DNA from: Branchiostoma belcheri
Taxonomy: Eukaryota > Chordata > Leptocardii > Amphioxiformes > Branchiostomatidae
DNA: 64,000 nt
Direction: 5' to 3'
Assembly: GCF_001625305.1 (NCBI RefSeq)
Contig: NW_017803046.1
Span: forward strand, 1,165,515 to 1,229,514
A program made the position numbers and the translations under genes. Below, piece by piece: positions 1 through 13,700 of this stretch (positions are counted from its first letter, which is position 1; each line of letters begins with the position of its first letter). Below the pieces are notes generated by a model. The model made no database searches and was not told the DNA's origin. It saw only the letters and a list, made by a program, of their open reading frames with translations.

Positions 1-257
1 CCTGTCAATAGTGCCAAAAATGGCACTGCTGACAGGACGATCCTGTCAACAGTGTCAAAAATGGCACTGCTGACAGGACGATCCTGTCAGCAATGCTGTA
101 TTTCCTGTTATTGACAGGATCGTCCTGTCAGCAGTGCAATATTTTCTGCTATTGACAGGATCGTCCTGTCAGCAGTGCAGTATTTTCTGCTATTGACAGG
201 ACGATCCTGTCAGCAGTGCAGTATTTCTTGCTGTTGACAGGACGATCCTGTCAATAG
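1..257. repeat. 41-bp palindromic minisatellite, about 6.3 units
   Basis: Six consecutive units of exactly 41 bp start at 1, 42, 83, 124, 165 and 206, and a partial unit at 247-257 follows. Each unit opens with CCTGTCA and closes with TGACAGG, so each can fold into its own hairpin. A 5-bp linker joins units. It reads ACGAT after units 1, 2, 5 and 6 and the reverse complement ATCGT after units 3 and 4. Unit interiors vary more than the ends. The array begins at the window edge, so its true length is unknown. Confidence 0.93.
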
Positions 258-1009
258 CCTCAGGCTAATTTAAACATTAAGCATCACTTCTGCGTAATCG
301 CGGAGGCTGGGAGGCATCTCTCCGTACGTGCTCAGCCTGAGTGTCAGCCAATGGGTAAAAGAAGCGGAAGACAAACGCTAGTTACTCGGGGGAAATTCTA
401 CATCAATACGACATCTATATACATCACTATTAACGAACCAGGCGTCCGGCCCAAGCGCATCCTGACAAGATATCTGACGGGATACTCAATCATCTGCGCC
501 AGCCAAGTGCATATTTTCCACGACGGGGGACCGCCGAACGCGCGTGGAATTTCCGCGGAACACCCAGACGCTTCTACCGCCGTAATCCGACGCCCTTGCT
601 GGGCGCAGCGCTGGTGCTAAAGGTGCCTGCACCGCCACGGTCAGGTCAATACACCGCCGGCACTCCACTTGTCGCTACAGGAGAGAGACCTGTGTTTTCC
701 CGACTCCGACATGTGGGCCCTCTGTTTATGTCAGGAGAAATTTCTTCCTGCGAGGGCTCTCTCAGCAAATTTCCCATCGATCTTCTGAAGAAGTGTTAAT
801 AAACAGGGGAGGCCATCTATTGACCGCGGGGAAGCGCAGACGTTGCCGGTATTGCAGTCGGCAGGCGCACAGGTTCACATCGCTCTCAGTACGTCATGCG
901 CACCGCCGCTTCCTGGTCGATATATTTGTCAATGATTAAACCGAGCGGCCTAGTCGTACTGTAGAGTTCTCTCCGCGAGTCAACAGTGCTACTTGAGACT
1001 AAAGCCGTC
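258..1009 (+). promoter_or_regulatory. 5' flank and probable promoter/5'UTR of the receptor cyclase
   Basis: No coding exon is evident. The stretch from about 480 to 960 is GC- and CpG-rich compared with the intron that follows, as expected around a promoter. An AT-rich GATATATTT lies near 918, but no transcription start can be fixed by eye and an upstream non-coding exon cannot be excluded. The segment ends at a strong initiation context: GTC before ATGG, giving G at -3 and G at +4. Confidence 0.4.
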
Positions 1010-1772
1010 ATGGATTTCGGACGACACCTTGTTTTGGGGCTGCTTTATTCTGTGGTGATGCACGCAGGGAGGGTTTCTACAGCCGAGTTTAACGTTGTGA
1101 TTGTCCAGCCACGAAACGCGGAGTACGAGTGGACAGACACAAGCCTGGCGCACGTTACTATGGACCAGATAGAGCCCGCCGTCAACCTGGCCATAAAGAG
1201 TGTGGGGGAAACGGGCATGCTAGGCCAGCACAACTTCACCACACATACGGTGGACTCAGAATGCAGTCATTACATGACGCTGGTCAGACTTGTGGACCTG
1301 TACTACAAGGCTAACGTTCGGCCCGACGTTCTGATCGGCCCGACGTGCACCTACGCGGTGGGGCACGCCGGGCGCCTGGCCAGCCACTGGGCCGTCCCGA
1401 TCATATCTGCCGGGGGGCAGCCGTCGGCGCTCCGTAACAAGACAGGTGGGTACCACGGCGAGTACAAGACGCTAACTAGAATGGGAGTCACCTACAACAA
1501 GATGGCGAACGTTGTGGTGGAACTTCTCTGGAAATACAACTGGAATCGGGTGGCCTTGGTACATTATGACGCCAGGAACCAACAGAATGACTGCAAATAC
1601 GGCGCGCAGGCCATCAAGGAAAAACTCGACCGGATCCGCAGCAACACGACCCTAGACGAGAAAGTCCCGGCCGACAAGGACCCGATCGATTTGGTGCTAG
1701 ACAAGGCGTACGACAAGGATTCCAACCTTTCCTATGACACCTTCCTTGTCGAGCTGGCAGAGAGAGCTAGAG
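1010..1772 (+). CDS. Exon 1: signal peptide and N-terminal ligand-binding lobe
   Basis: This exon encodes residues 1-254. The start is ATG at 1010, with a good initiation context and a hydrophobic signal peptide ([16 protein letters not shown]); the open frame extends upstream only through a GTG. It carries the ANF-receptor hallmarks: Cys85, a GPTC motif at 110-113, a [12 protein letters not shown] segment and a YKTLTRMG motif. Cys85 and Cys113 are likely to form the conserved first disulfide. Several N-glycosylation sequons occur (NFT, NKT, NTT, NLS). The exon ends at AG|GTAAGG in phase 1. A single large first exon is also usual in vertebrate NPR genes. Confidence 0.95.
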
Positions 1773-4700
1773 GTAAGGCCCTGCCATCGTCTTTGAATTT
1801 GACATGGTTCTTACCAAACAAACATACCTTCCCCCGACCTTCAGGTAATACGAGTATCTTTATTTTGACACCCTCCCCATAGGAAAGATCAATGTTAACA
1901 TCTGTTAGATATCAGCCCTCCGTTCCAAAACTAGGCGAGGCGTCCAAACGTACCAAAGATTCCTCTTCTCACAACATCTCAAACAGAAAATATTATGAGC
2001 TAAGTTGTTTGGAGTCCACAAAGCATGTCGTTTCCGAGTCACTTCAACATTCAGGGTTCACTGGCGTTCACGCCCGCACAGACAAAGTGTAAAGAGAAGG
2101 GAAACTCAAGGGAAGCAGAGAACATGTAATTGCATTAGACGAGTTAGGGATTTGTCCTTCTACAATCACACAGAAATAAGGCAGTTACCGGGGCCCTATG
2201 GGAGGAAATCAGGCACACGAACGCTCATTGGCTGTTTCATTAATCTAATTTTCCTAACACAATAACCCAGACGTCCCTGCTAAATCTGTTGTATCACCAA
2301 AAGTGCATTTGTTCAACGCCTATACGCAAAAATTTACAAAAATAATACTTCATGATGTACTAAATCAGTATCAGGTATTTGATTTAAACAAGAAAATCCG
2401 TCTACGGGTCTTTCACTGAGCCAAATCAAATTGTATATTTCAAAGCCGAACACTAGTCTGATGTTGTAGACACAAACGTTATTATGGATTGTAAATTTAA
2501 TTATGGGCCCTCGCAAGAGGCAAGCCGACGTTTTTATTGTAGCGCCTCAGCGGTGCTCAAACGAATTATCAAAAGAGGGAAAAAGATTGCCAGCTTAACA
2601 AGTCTGGTTTTTCTTTTTTTCGCAGCTGTTAGAACGAAATTTTCACAATAACAACGTCCAGCCATGCTGTACATGTGTATATATTTTTACTTCAGTAGGA
2701 CAGTGCCCTTCGCTCTAAGCGCAAAACATCCGTGTCCTGCTTTGGCTCGAGTTTCCGTGGAATGCCGCTTTTTCCCCCTCATCCAGTTATAGGTGTTATA
2801 GAGGCTGGCAAGTAGCTAGGCATGGTGCAATTACTTGGCTCACCAATGTCGAGGCGTAACGCACCACTGCATAGGAGCGCCTCTCCAAAACACTAGTACT
2901 CATTCCCAAGTTATGAAGTGGGGACCGTCCGTTAGATACATCCGACGGGTTGAGTTCGTCTTAAGACCTTGAACGAAATGGCATCCCTGTTCCGCTTCGC
3001 TGTACTTGATTCAATAGTTTCTTGTTCCTCAGCGGGGCGCAACTTGCTGGTTCCTTCCGTAGGGAACGCGGGGACAGGTCAGAAGATATCGTTGAGGGAT
3101 GATACGACTGAAACGTACAGGACCCGAAGCTTGGCTAGGAAGTTTGATTTTAACAGTGGAGTATTTCGGAAGTTGTATCACTGTACAGCAAGGGTACTTT
3201 TCTCAAGGGTAGTCTAGGGTGTACAAAACATGACTAATGACAATTCACCGTCCCGTTAAAATGTGTTGTGCACCGGCGCTTTAAACCGATTAAGGGTTTG
3301 TGAGTGCTTGGTCACGATGCTGTGCACTGCTTTAAATCAATCAACGCGGGGACCAATGGGGTGCGATCTCTGGTCACCTTGTATGACAGAAAATCCGTAG
3401 GTACGCGGGAAAACACGTGCCTCACCGCAGGTGTGTGCATGGTGCAATATGGTGCAAACCATAAATCACTTGGCAATGGTTCCGTGTGCCTCAACCTTAC
3501 AATAACAACTGTTGTTCTTATGTAAGTAAATGTATTTTCTGCCGATACCTGTATCAGTATTAGGCGCCCAACTTTTCTGTCAAGACCTTTCGAAAAGTGG
3601 GTCTTCTGGGAGCTTAACGACAATTTGCACCCCTCCCCTACCACCACCCTTCTTTCAGTGGAACGGCACCAACCTACAGTTATCAACAATCAGGTTTACA
3701 AAACTGCTTTTCTACATGGACATTTTGTCAACTGATTAGTGCTGGCTTCAACTTGTATGGCGTTAACTTGGTGACTCGTCGGTTCAGTGACTCTCCGCAA
3801 CAAGTGTGTGGACCACACGCAGCAACAATCACTGTCACACTCTCCCATTCACACGAGACCAGCATAGTTAATGGTGTAGTTCAGTACAGTTACAACGCCC
3901 AAATATTTGCCCATTAGTGAATGGTCAATTGGCAAGCTTTCACGGTCCGTGTTTTTGTACGAGGTTTCGTAATGCGGAAACTACAAAAGTCAATGGTCAA
4001 CAAGAATAGCCTTAGAGATTACCACAAAGGCACACAATACTTCTTATCAATGGCACGCAAACGCACACGTTTATCGTGTAGAATTATATATAACGGTTAT
4101 ATATGTGACTATAACTGTTATATATCTATCTATTATGTACGTGTCCTCCACTCCTATACCTAGGTACCGTTTCAATTGTTAATTCCCAATATTGCCTTTT
4201 ATTTTTATGTAGGTTTTGCGTATCAAATAGGCAACTGTGACCGAAGTTCACACCTGCTTGCTAAATACGGTAAATAGATACAGAAATACATGACGACGTA
4301 ATATCATCTGGAAACAGTGTCAAGGGCATCCAAATTTTGCAACGAGCCCAAATGCTGTTTTTATGGCCCGCCATCTTCTTATAAATCAAGCGTTGATGCC
4401 CGAATGATCGCGCATGCTGACAACGTCGTAACGTATAGGTGCTTCGACATTTTAAATGAACGCAATTCTCAAACTTCCGAATATCCACTTACGCTCACTG
4501 ACAGGTAATTTTCATTTTCATCAGTCAGGGAATCTATAACATGCAAGTCTGTCATATTCTATATTAGAAGAGGGAAGCACGAGCGATGAAAATGTCACAA
4601 TAGAGCCGTCAGCGGCGTCTAGAAATTACCTGCAACATTTCAAAGTTAATAGAAAGGCACGGAAGTGGATAGTCGACTCGACGGTTATGAAATCAGTGGA

Positions 4701-7700
4701 AGTTCAAGTTTGTGTGCGATCATTCTTCCACCACAGTGAGCGATGTGGTAAGTTCTAACAGGTTTGACAACAGATCTTAAGTTGACTTGCAGTATGTCAG
4801 TATTATATCGCGGAAATACATTGTAACGTTATGTATGATAATGATGAATATGTGTAAATTAGTAGAAAGGCATGGAATATGATATCTAATATTATACGTA
4901 TACATTTTAAGAAAATTAAACAGTGCCCTCCCCCCTCAACGTTATTTCAACGCATTTTTAAGAATGTCTTGGATATCTTGGATATCTCAAGGAGGCTATA
5001 GTGAAGATCCGAGGCAGGGTGATGCTGTATTAAATAGTATTCAATACTGAAGTGATATATGATCTTTGTACATATCAGGATTTCTCTATCTGTGTTTGAT
5101 CCTGTTTTGTATACATGTAACTTCAGCCTGTCATTACAAAGTAGGCTATGGTTCAGGCGATTTAGTCATCTGAAGTCAATCAGTGGCTGAGCAGCATGTG
5201 TGAAAATAAACAGAACGTACTGGGCACAAAACTACAAACATCCGCCGTGCCATGCAGACCACTGTCTGAGCCTGACTGTTTATATATACCCAGTAACACA
5301 GAACTACAGATGTTATGTCCCACGGCCATACGCTAGGTGTATTGTTATTAGGCGTACTGATCGTTTGTAACCACTTACAAATAGATGATCATATCGTCAA
5401 GGGTAGTTTATCATCAACGCTTGGCTTGAGGCGTTTTGAAGTCGCGTGTTTATTTTGTTGAAAATGAATGCTAGCTTTTTGTTTTGTCATTGTGGTTTTC
5501 ATAATACAAAACACGCCTAGTATGTGCCATGTTTCTTTACGTTAAGTACCTATATACGTCTACAGTATGTCAAAGGTCAGTGACACCCGGCACAGTATTT
5601 CTCCCTGTTTTTTCTCAGGGAGAGTTTGAGTGCATACACGTGTTGGGAGCTTAATTTGCATACTCGTGACTTGGCAAAATGCGGCCTTTTATTTTAAATA
5701 CCACACTTAAGCCACAGTGTCCTGTTTCTGTCTCCAATATTGGAAGAGGGGGTGAAATTATGCTTACCTGTTTTGGGATATCTATATCATTTCATGTTTA
5801 TTTTTACCTCAACAAGTAAGGTTGATAGTTTACAACTTGATTGCGTCGCACGTTGAATTTGGAGCTCACAGTGTTCATGTATTAATAAAAAGTTAAAAAG
5901 TATAACACATCTCTCACAAGATTATGATGAAAGACCGTGAGACCAGCTCGTCTGTTCCTTAATCTTAGTGTGCTCGCCATGTTGACACTTCATGGGAACC
6001 TTCCCCCCTTTTTTCCCGCCTTTTGTTTCCCAAACACGGGGACAGTTCAGGGAGACATGAAAGAAAATAATGGCCGTGTCACGCACGTAACCTGAGGTGT
6101 TGTGTGGTCGGCATGAGGTTGTTTGGAATTCGAAGCTATGATTGGTTTGTAGATAAGATCAATCTAGAAGAAGGCCCCAATACAGAGAGAATGGTTGTAG
6201 GTAAACTGGTCGGGAAAAATGTGTCATATTTGTCGTAAGCCGTCGCACGGTTTTGATTTCGTACAATATTTTCAATTAGGCTGAACCAACCAAAGGCAAG
6301 GCTCAAAGACGTACAGACTCCTCCGTAACAGAACAGCTTAATTTTGCATGACATTTTTGCACGACTATTTCAAGAAGAACGAAAGAATATTTCGTGCGAC
6401 GACCGCAGGACGAATATGACCGGACCCTATAGCTAACATGCATCACTCATCGAACTGGAAACTCAACAGCGGGTTGTTTCGTGGTTGTATCACCTTTTTA
6501 ACCCACAACAGATCCAAAGAATGTGTGTGTCAGGCACTTATCGAACACACGTGACCATGGGCGGTTTTTAGCTTGAGTCAGGTTCCTTTGAGTCTTTCTT
6601 GTGGGTCTGCATGGGGGATAAGAAGAATACCGAAGCCAACTTTTCCCACAAGAGAAACCGCCGACGTTTCATATTTGTAGTATGGGCACCTATGTGGCAC
6701 AGACATGTTAATCTAAAATGCCTAAAATTTCCAACAGTCCCTGTAGTCAATAGAAAACAACATACATATATGTCATGATCACTAAAAGTGTCATGAACTC
6801 TGAAACACATGTGGTTGACTAAAGATGTTGCACTTCCAAGAAGTTAGTGATCTACATGATATGCTTCTACAAGCCTTATTGCCACGCCCCATCTCTCTGC
6901 TGCGCCATGATTACATGTATATATGTACGCGCCAGCATGCAATCAAATCAAACAAACGACGATTGATTCTCAAACGGGGACACGCAACGGGTTTCTTGGC
7001 ACGATGTCTGCAGAGAATGGAATCATTTTACAATAATCAGTTGTCGCCACCGAGTTAACAAGTCTGAGCCTAAAAGCCGGATCCTTGGTCCATAAATCAC
7101 CATTCGTTAAAGGAATACGATCGCTTATCCATTAGCAGTTATATGGAATGTAAAGCCGGGCTGCTTCGAACATAGGTAGAGGGTATATAGAGCGTTTTCA
7201 TAGGACACTGACATGGCGGCTAACAGCTATTTGCATTTTAGTGAATCTTAATTCAGGCGGGTTTTTTTTACACCAAGGCCGTTTTCCCACTAGGATAAAA
7301 TGAACTTTTGAATTTTATCCTAGTGGGAATGGGGCCTAGAGAGCATTTCACCCTTTTCACTGCGGATGAAATTTGAAGAAATACTGTGTACGCTGAAACT
7401 ACGGTCCATTGAAATGTAAATCAAGGACACCAACATGGCCGCCACGTGCCCACTTCATTTATAGTGAAAGTGCACTATTTGAGTTTTCAATTTTCTTCTT
7501 TCCCTAAAACTCATATCTGTATATGCTTATTTTGCATTTCCAAATCGAGCCAACGTATATTGATATACGTCGCGACATCGTTGATACAGAAGTGACGGCA
7601 CATATTCAGAGCTGACAGACGGCTATAATCGAGGAACCTTCCGTTACCAGATTTAATAATGGTATAGTATCACTAGATAGGTTACAGTTTAATAGATGTG

Positions 7701-10700
7701 CAAAGGTTGGGTGAATCAGAACGTTCAGTGTAATATAGTTAGCAGCTGCCGCGCCGCGTGCCTGTGGAGCAGGTGTGTTATACGCCTCAGGGCGGTTGTA
7801 CCAGGTATACAGATACGGATACAGATAATGTTAATCTACCTGACAGCATGTTTCCGTCTCAACGACTGGAAAAACACATCAGTGCGATCTGCATCCGTGT
7901 TGTGCGACAAGAGGGAACAAATACATACGTCACAAGCAGGTTTTCTGGGTAAACATCAGAGTTTTGATGTCCTTTTCTCGAAGAGGAAACCATTAGGAAA
8001 ATGTTGTTTGCTAAGAGGTAAACCTTGTGACCTGTACCGACTATCAAGCAAATCCTGCTACAATCTATTGCGTGTTTTACCTAACATTTCGTATCTTGGG
8101 GCAAGTTTCGTGCGTATGTTCGTAGAGGCAAAGACACACCCTTGTTAAACACTCTTACCTTCTGCCCTTACATGAAGGTCACATACAACAACACTACTGT
8201 TATTGTGCGCCACTTGATTTTATGACTCCTACCTTACATGACACTTCTATGCCTTTATGGCTTCATGCTTTTGTTGTTTTATGGCTGTTTTAATTTGTTT
8301 TCTCCACGGAGATGCAACACGCGCTAAGGCATGCCGGTAATCTTGTCTTCGATCTAAGTCTTTTGTTAGAAGGACTTAACACGATTGGCGGGATTTGTGT
8401 ACACTCAACGCCGACAGATTCGATCATCACCTAGGTTTTCAGTAAGCTGTGTCAAACTCAACTGTGTACTCGGGCCCATTGGATAAAAGTTGTTGTCATG
8501 CGTAAATGTTCAACACGCCTTAAATAATTTAGCATTGACTGTGCGAAATCTGTGTGCATTACAGCTTGCTGATTCATTTCAGGCAATAAGGAAAAAAAGG
8601 ATAGTTATTTACACTTCGTGTCGCAACATGCCGTCCATTTAATGACTCGGGTAAAGTCTGGGAGATACTTTGTTCTCTGGTACAACAGAGTGTGTTGACT
8701 CTCTTCATCTCCATATCAAACGCAAACAGGTTTGCCAATACGAGTGTTTGAACGTTTGAGGTTGTGCCAGGCTCTTTCATTGTCCCAAACTTTAGACTTT
8801 ATAGGCCAAAGGTTACGAGTTGTGTTTTGGAAGAGCTAATCTTTGCTCTACTCTCAACAAAGTGCTTGTAAGATAAAGTTAAAGATGACAACAAGCAACA
8901 CAAAGGCAAGAATAGACTCAGGCAAGCAACTCAAATCAATTCTAAACGACTCCAAGCGAATATTGCAATCTCACAAAACGCCAAAGAGAATGATGTTTAC
9001 TTTCTAGGCCCGTGTACTTACATTACGTGGCGCTTACATTGTGTTAGTTTGACAACTGTGGCTTCAGTCTTTGTCCCTACCTGTACGTACAGGTGTAACG
9101 TAGTGATTTATCTGTTATTCTAACGTGACATTCTAACGTGGCGTTCCTTGTGACTGTTGTCAAGCTGAATACATTCTTTGTCACCACGCATATAAGCGTT
9201 TGTTAAGATTAATCGATATCCTACACATCGTGCCTGGATGGAACAGTTTACACAAAATAACGGATTTGCAAAAATAAATCTGTGGGCAACTTGTGTGGCG
9301 GTGTTGCTGCGTTATTTTGGAGGTACAGAAATTACTCTTTGACAGCTATTTGGCTGTAGATCAAATGGTTAATGCCCAGACCCGAGGTGTATATGCTGGC
9401 ATAATGCCTGACTGGTTCCTATAACAACCGAATATACCACCGAGGGAGCAACGTCAACAATAAGATACCTACAAACCATATGGGATCTTTCTAACGACAT
9501 CTGGTTTCTTTAGATACAATTCAGTTGGATTCTTTAGACATAAAGTGAGCCTGATGTCACAGCAAATAAAATCAAAATGAAGATTTAACAAAATTACCCA
9601 ACATTTAGGTTGAAATATCATATCTGAGTCTCCTGGTGAATTGATGGGTTGATAAAAGGCAGACGTAAATTAATAAAGCTAATAACATTAGAGAACAAGT
9701 TAATGAAAACCATTCCAAGTCATACCCCATTTCCATTGAAGCGGCGACCGGAAAGTGACCAACAAATCTTATTACTGTAGTTCAAACGAACTTCATGTAT
9801 AAAGACGTGTAGTTTGTAAGTTTTGTTATCATTGAAGTCATACATGTACATCCATATTCAGTTAATAAAGTCGTAGGTCATATGAAACCAATTTTGGTCG
9901 CTCAACCGTGCCCACGTTCTATTGGAAAGGTGGCCCAAACTGGTCAACAGGTCCCGCGGGTATGACTAGACATGTCACCATGGGCAGATTGTAACTTGAT
10001 AACTGTACTCCTGTGGTACATCGGTGAAGGTTAATAGACATCCTATCATAGACATCCAGGTAATAAGATACGCAAAAAAAAACAGTTACTCAGGGAACTG
10101 GATATGATTTTGGAAACGGTCAGACGTTTCAGGAAGCATCCACTACCTTTTGTCAATGGCACTGGAGATTTCTCAGAAGAGCAGGTTTATAAGGACGACC
10201 TATTGTTTGTACTCCTGTAGGACCTGTTTTTGTGCTACGTTCTAACTCGAGATGAAGCCTTAATGGCCACTTATCTCACTGATGATGCAGTGACCTGATT
10301 ACAGTGTGTCTGGCCGGGCACGTGGACAGGCAATATTAACATAATAACAACTTTCTGTAGCTGGTGGTTTAGAACCATGAATCATGAACCCATTAAGTTA
10401 AAATTCTGTGTCAAAAGTAAGACTGGAATAGCTATATTTCTATCCATTGTACTCCCTTTTTATTCTCTTGTTACATGTGTACTTGCAATTAGCCTCCGGA
10501 CAATACAATTTCTATATTCATAATGCCTGTGAAGGCGTAGTCTGGGACTGAAAAGGGCTATAGCCTACTGCAGATCTCAAAAATCAAATCAACCTCCTTG
10601 CCTACTGCAGGTATTCTACCTCATACGTTTTATCATCTTCAATTGCTACTGTCTACTTTGGGTCACATGAATCTATTTCATTAGTTCCCCTACATTTTCA

Positions 10701-13700
10701 AGCAAACATTAAGTCAGTGTGTGGAGGGATGAGAACTTTAATCTCAGTATGCTCACTCTGTGTAGAACAAAGTACAGGTTTCACTGCCAGACATTGTTTC
10801 TATGTCAGCATTATTTCATAACGCCGAGAAGTAACCGTTCAAATTGGCGTTGCCTTGCTCAAGAGATAAATTTGAGCTGGATTCGACCATCTAACTAAAT
10901 AAAGGGCTGGCGTAGAAAAAAATAACAGCACCGGAAGTAATAATTTCAAAGGATCTTTGCGTTTCCGTTTCGGAGCAGTACTTGAATAGAAATCCTTCCA
11001 AAATACAACTTGAATACGCTCTAGGCCATGGTTCACTCCTGTGGGAAGTCAGTGAAAGTGCTTTTCGTGATATTTTAAAAGCGCTTCGTGATTCTAAACA
11101 GGGGAATGAAAAACTCAACTCAAGGGGACGAGAGAAGTTAAGTTGACCAACTCTGAAACATTCTGTCAAGATGCGTATATAAAAGGAAAGTCCTGGCAGG
11201 AATGAAATGGATTTTGGATCCAGGGTTTATGAAATGGGTTTATGGGGGTAACAGTCAAAGGCGGATAAACCAGGCTTTTAGAAAACATCAAAACAAGTTA
11301 AAATGAATCAAACAACAGGATAATGTCTCTGACAGAGTCAGACGTTTCAGACGGTATTCGCGTCTTTCAATGAACTGTCTCTGTTAAAAGACTAGTAAGC
11401 TTCTTCCATCTGATCTTGTATAAAGATTCACTTTTACTTGAGGCAACATATCACTCAATTTGCGCGCTTCTGTGTACCCTGAGTGCATGGAAGCCCTCAA
11501 ACATTCTCTGTACTGCCAATGTTATCACCAGTTACCGTTCTAACTGCACCATGCAAACCTAGTGGGACGTAGTGTGGGCGGACAGTGTACATGTAGTTTC
11601 TCCCAATTAGCCCGTGTACTCGTCATGCTACATCAAGCATCGTCATCATTTTGACAACAATCCAGTATTACAGCTTATCTTATCGAGGCATGTCATTGAT
11701 ATGAGAGCTGAACATTTTTTCGGAGATAACCGCACCAGAACCACGGCGGTGGGGAGGTGGGTGGGCAGTGCTGTTTCTTTTCAATTAGAGTTAAAGCCTT
11801 TACGCTGGCTTGTCGTGACGGGCGAATCTCTCAGACTCGCCTGGCAGCCTCAATTTTCTAAAGATTGCATCTTAGTGTGCTCCCATGTTGTTCCAATAAA
11901 CTCCTGGTAGTATGGGTGCGTTCTTAAGTGTGTAGCCTCCGGCGCTGTCTGTTATCAAGCTCTTTTGTAACAGAAGTGGACAAGCAACGGTCACTGCTTT
12001 CTGTAACCCTCGCCAAGATGGTTTTATGTTTTCCGTGGCGTTTGCGGGTCCATGGGCAGCAAAACTCGAGAAGTTGCGGATGGATCGTAACGGTATTTGC
12101 TCAGAATGAAGAAATGATTGAATCATAGACCCTAGCGTCTTTCTGAGGTATTGCAGCAGAACGTCTGGTTTTGATCTTGTGTCCTGGACATACTAAGACT
12201 TCCAACTTCAGTCTTTGGACAACTAGTGCTATTTTCACAGAGAGGAACAATAGATATAATATGTGCGGAAACCACATTTGCATATGAACAATAAGAAACC
12301 TTTAGAATACGCTCTTCATAAAGGTGAACATCATTTGGCGGAGGTACGATATCGTGGAACTCATGGCACTAAAGGCGTCCCTTTGTACATGTTGATTCAA
12401 ACAAATACAGATCGTTAACGGTGAGCTCCATACCTTCTTTCCAAATAAAATGGAAAGAAATCACCAAAACCATTTGTTTTTACGTGCATCTTTATTGGAA
12501 GCATTTTATGGCTCAGAGGTTGACATTTTGCTTCAGGCGTTTTACGGTCTGTTCAAAGATTTTCTCTCGACTACAAATGACTCCCTGTTTTTGTCTACTA
12601 TCGTATAGAGCTCCATGAAAAACGTAACGCCTATGCACCAAAGCGTAATGCTTTAAGCTTAAAGTTAACTAATAAAATATATATGTATTTTAACGTTGTG
12701 TCATGTATTGGTGAGTTATGGCGTCGCCCGGTTTAATCATCATGTCATCCCCATGAAAATTACTTGTCATCCCGATAAGCTGCAGTATAATTTCCATGTA
12801 AATAAGACGGTGTTGCTTCTGCAGCACAATTCTACAGAGACACGTAAATGTTTATTTATGGAGGGGCCTATCACTATGGCCATGTGACTGGTTCTGTGTA
12901 CAGGGAAATGAAAGAAAGGGATTCGATCAGGTTTTAGGCTGTTAGTGGCCAAATTTATACTCTAATCTCAATTCATGATCAAGTTCTTCTTCTTCATTAC
13001 TGCTTAGCTCTAAGTTTTTCGTGGGCTTAACAAAAGCTGCAAAGAATTGCCGTGATATTTCACGTGTTTAACGGCTTCCGTCAGACAGAATTCTTGAGAT
13101 GTCCGAGTCAGGAGTTTTCCCACATTAAGATCCTCGTGCCAACCTAGTGTTTCGTGTTATATCAGAGTCCGCGGACGGAATTCGAAAACTTGCGACAGCT
13201 GCACAGCGTATTCCGCTTGGCTCTACTTCAATTGGATCTGGGGATTTCGGGCTGCGAGATGAGAGTTTCTACTGCCTTGGAAGCGAGTTGAATTTGGAAA
13301 CTAAAAACAGGCGGGATCGATAAGACTCTCATGAAAGAAAATATCCACCCGCATATGCATGTTTTTGCCTGTCATGTACGTGGAGTGCCGGTCTCCAGCC
13401 GCTGCCACTATAACCTGGCACCCAGACTGTTGCCGGGGGCTACTCAGGGCACCAACTCAGGCCACTCTTCGGCACCAAGGCCAACGTCCCCCCGAGGAAA
13501 TTTTGCCACAGCCCCACTGAGAAAGACCCGTGGTTGTTAATTGAATTCACGCAGGCAAAAACCACCGGGGTGGCTTAGTTGGTCAGGCGGGGATAGACGC
13601 TTACAGTGCCGAGTCAGTACAGACTTCCCAGAATAGGAGCATCTATCCAGCATAGCCTTCCACATGTTAGATAGTTACGTACGACGTACAGATATTGTAC

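Noticed and set aside
1-257. CRISPR array
   Set aside because: The units are contiguous 41-bp palindromes without unique spacers, in animal DNA with no cas genes.
986-1009. Start of the receptor at an upstream GTG (986)
   Set aside because: The ATG at 1010 has a strong context and opens directly into a signal peptide; the eight extra codons would delay it.
3312-3689. Minus-strand open frame of 125 codons in intron 1
   Set aside because: There is no motif, no splice signals and no repeat homology; a frame of this length is expected by chance in tens of kilobases.
7696-8148. Plus-strand open frame of 150 codons
   Set aside because: It begins inside dispersed repeat R2, has no known domain, and its composition looks like translated non-coding DNA.
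13562-13640. tRNA gene
   Set aside because: Only an A-box-like word is present; no B box, anticodon arm or acceptor stem can be formed.
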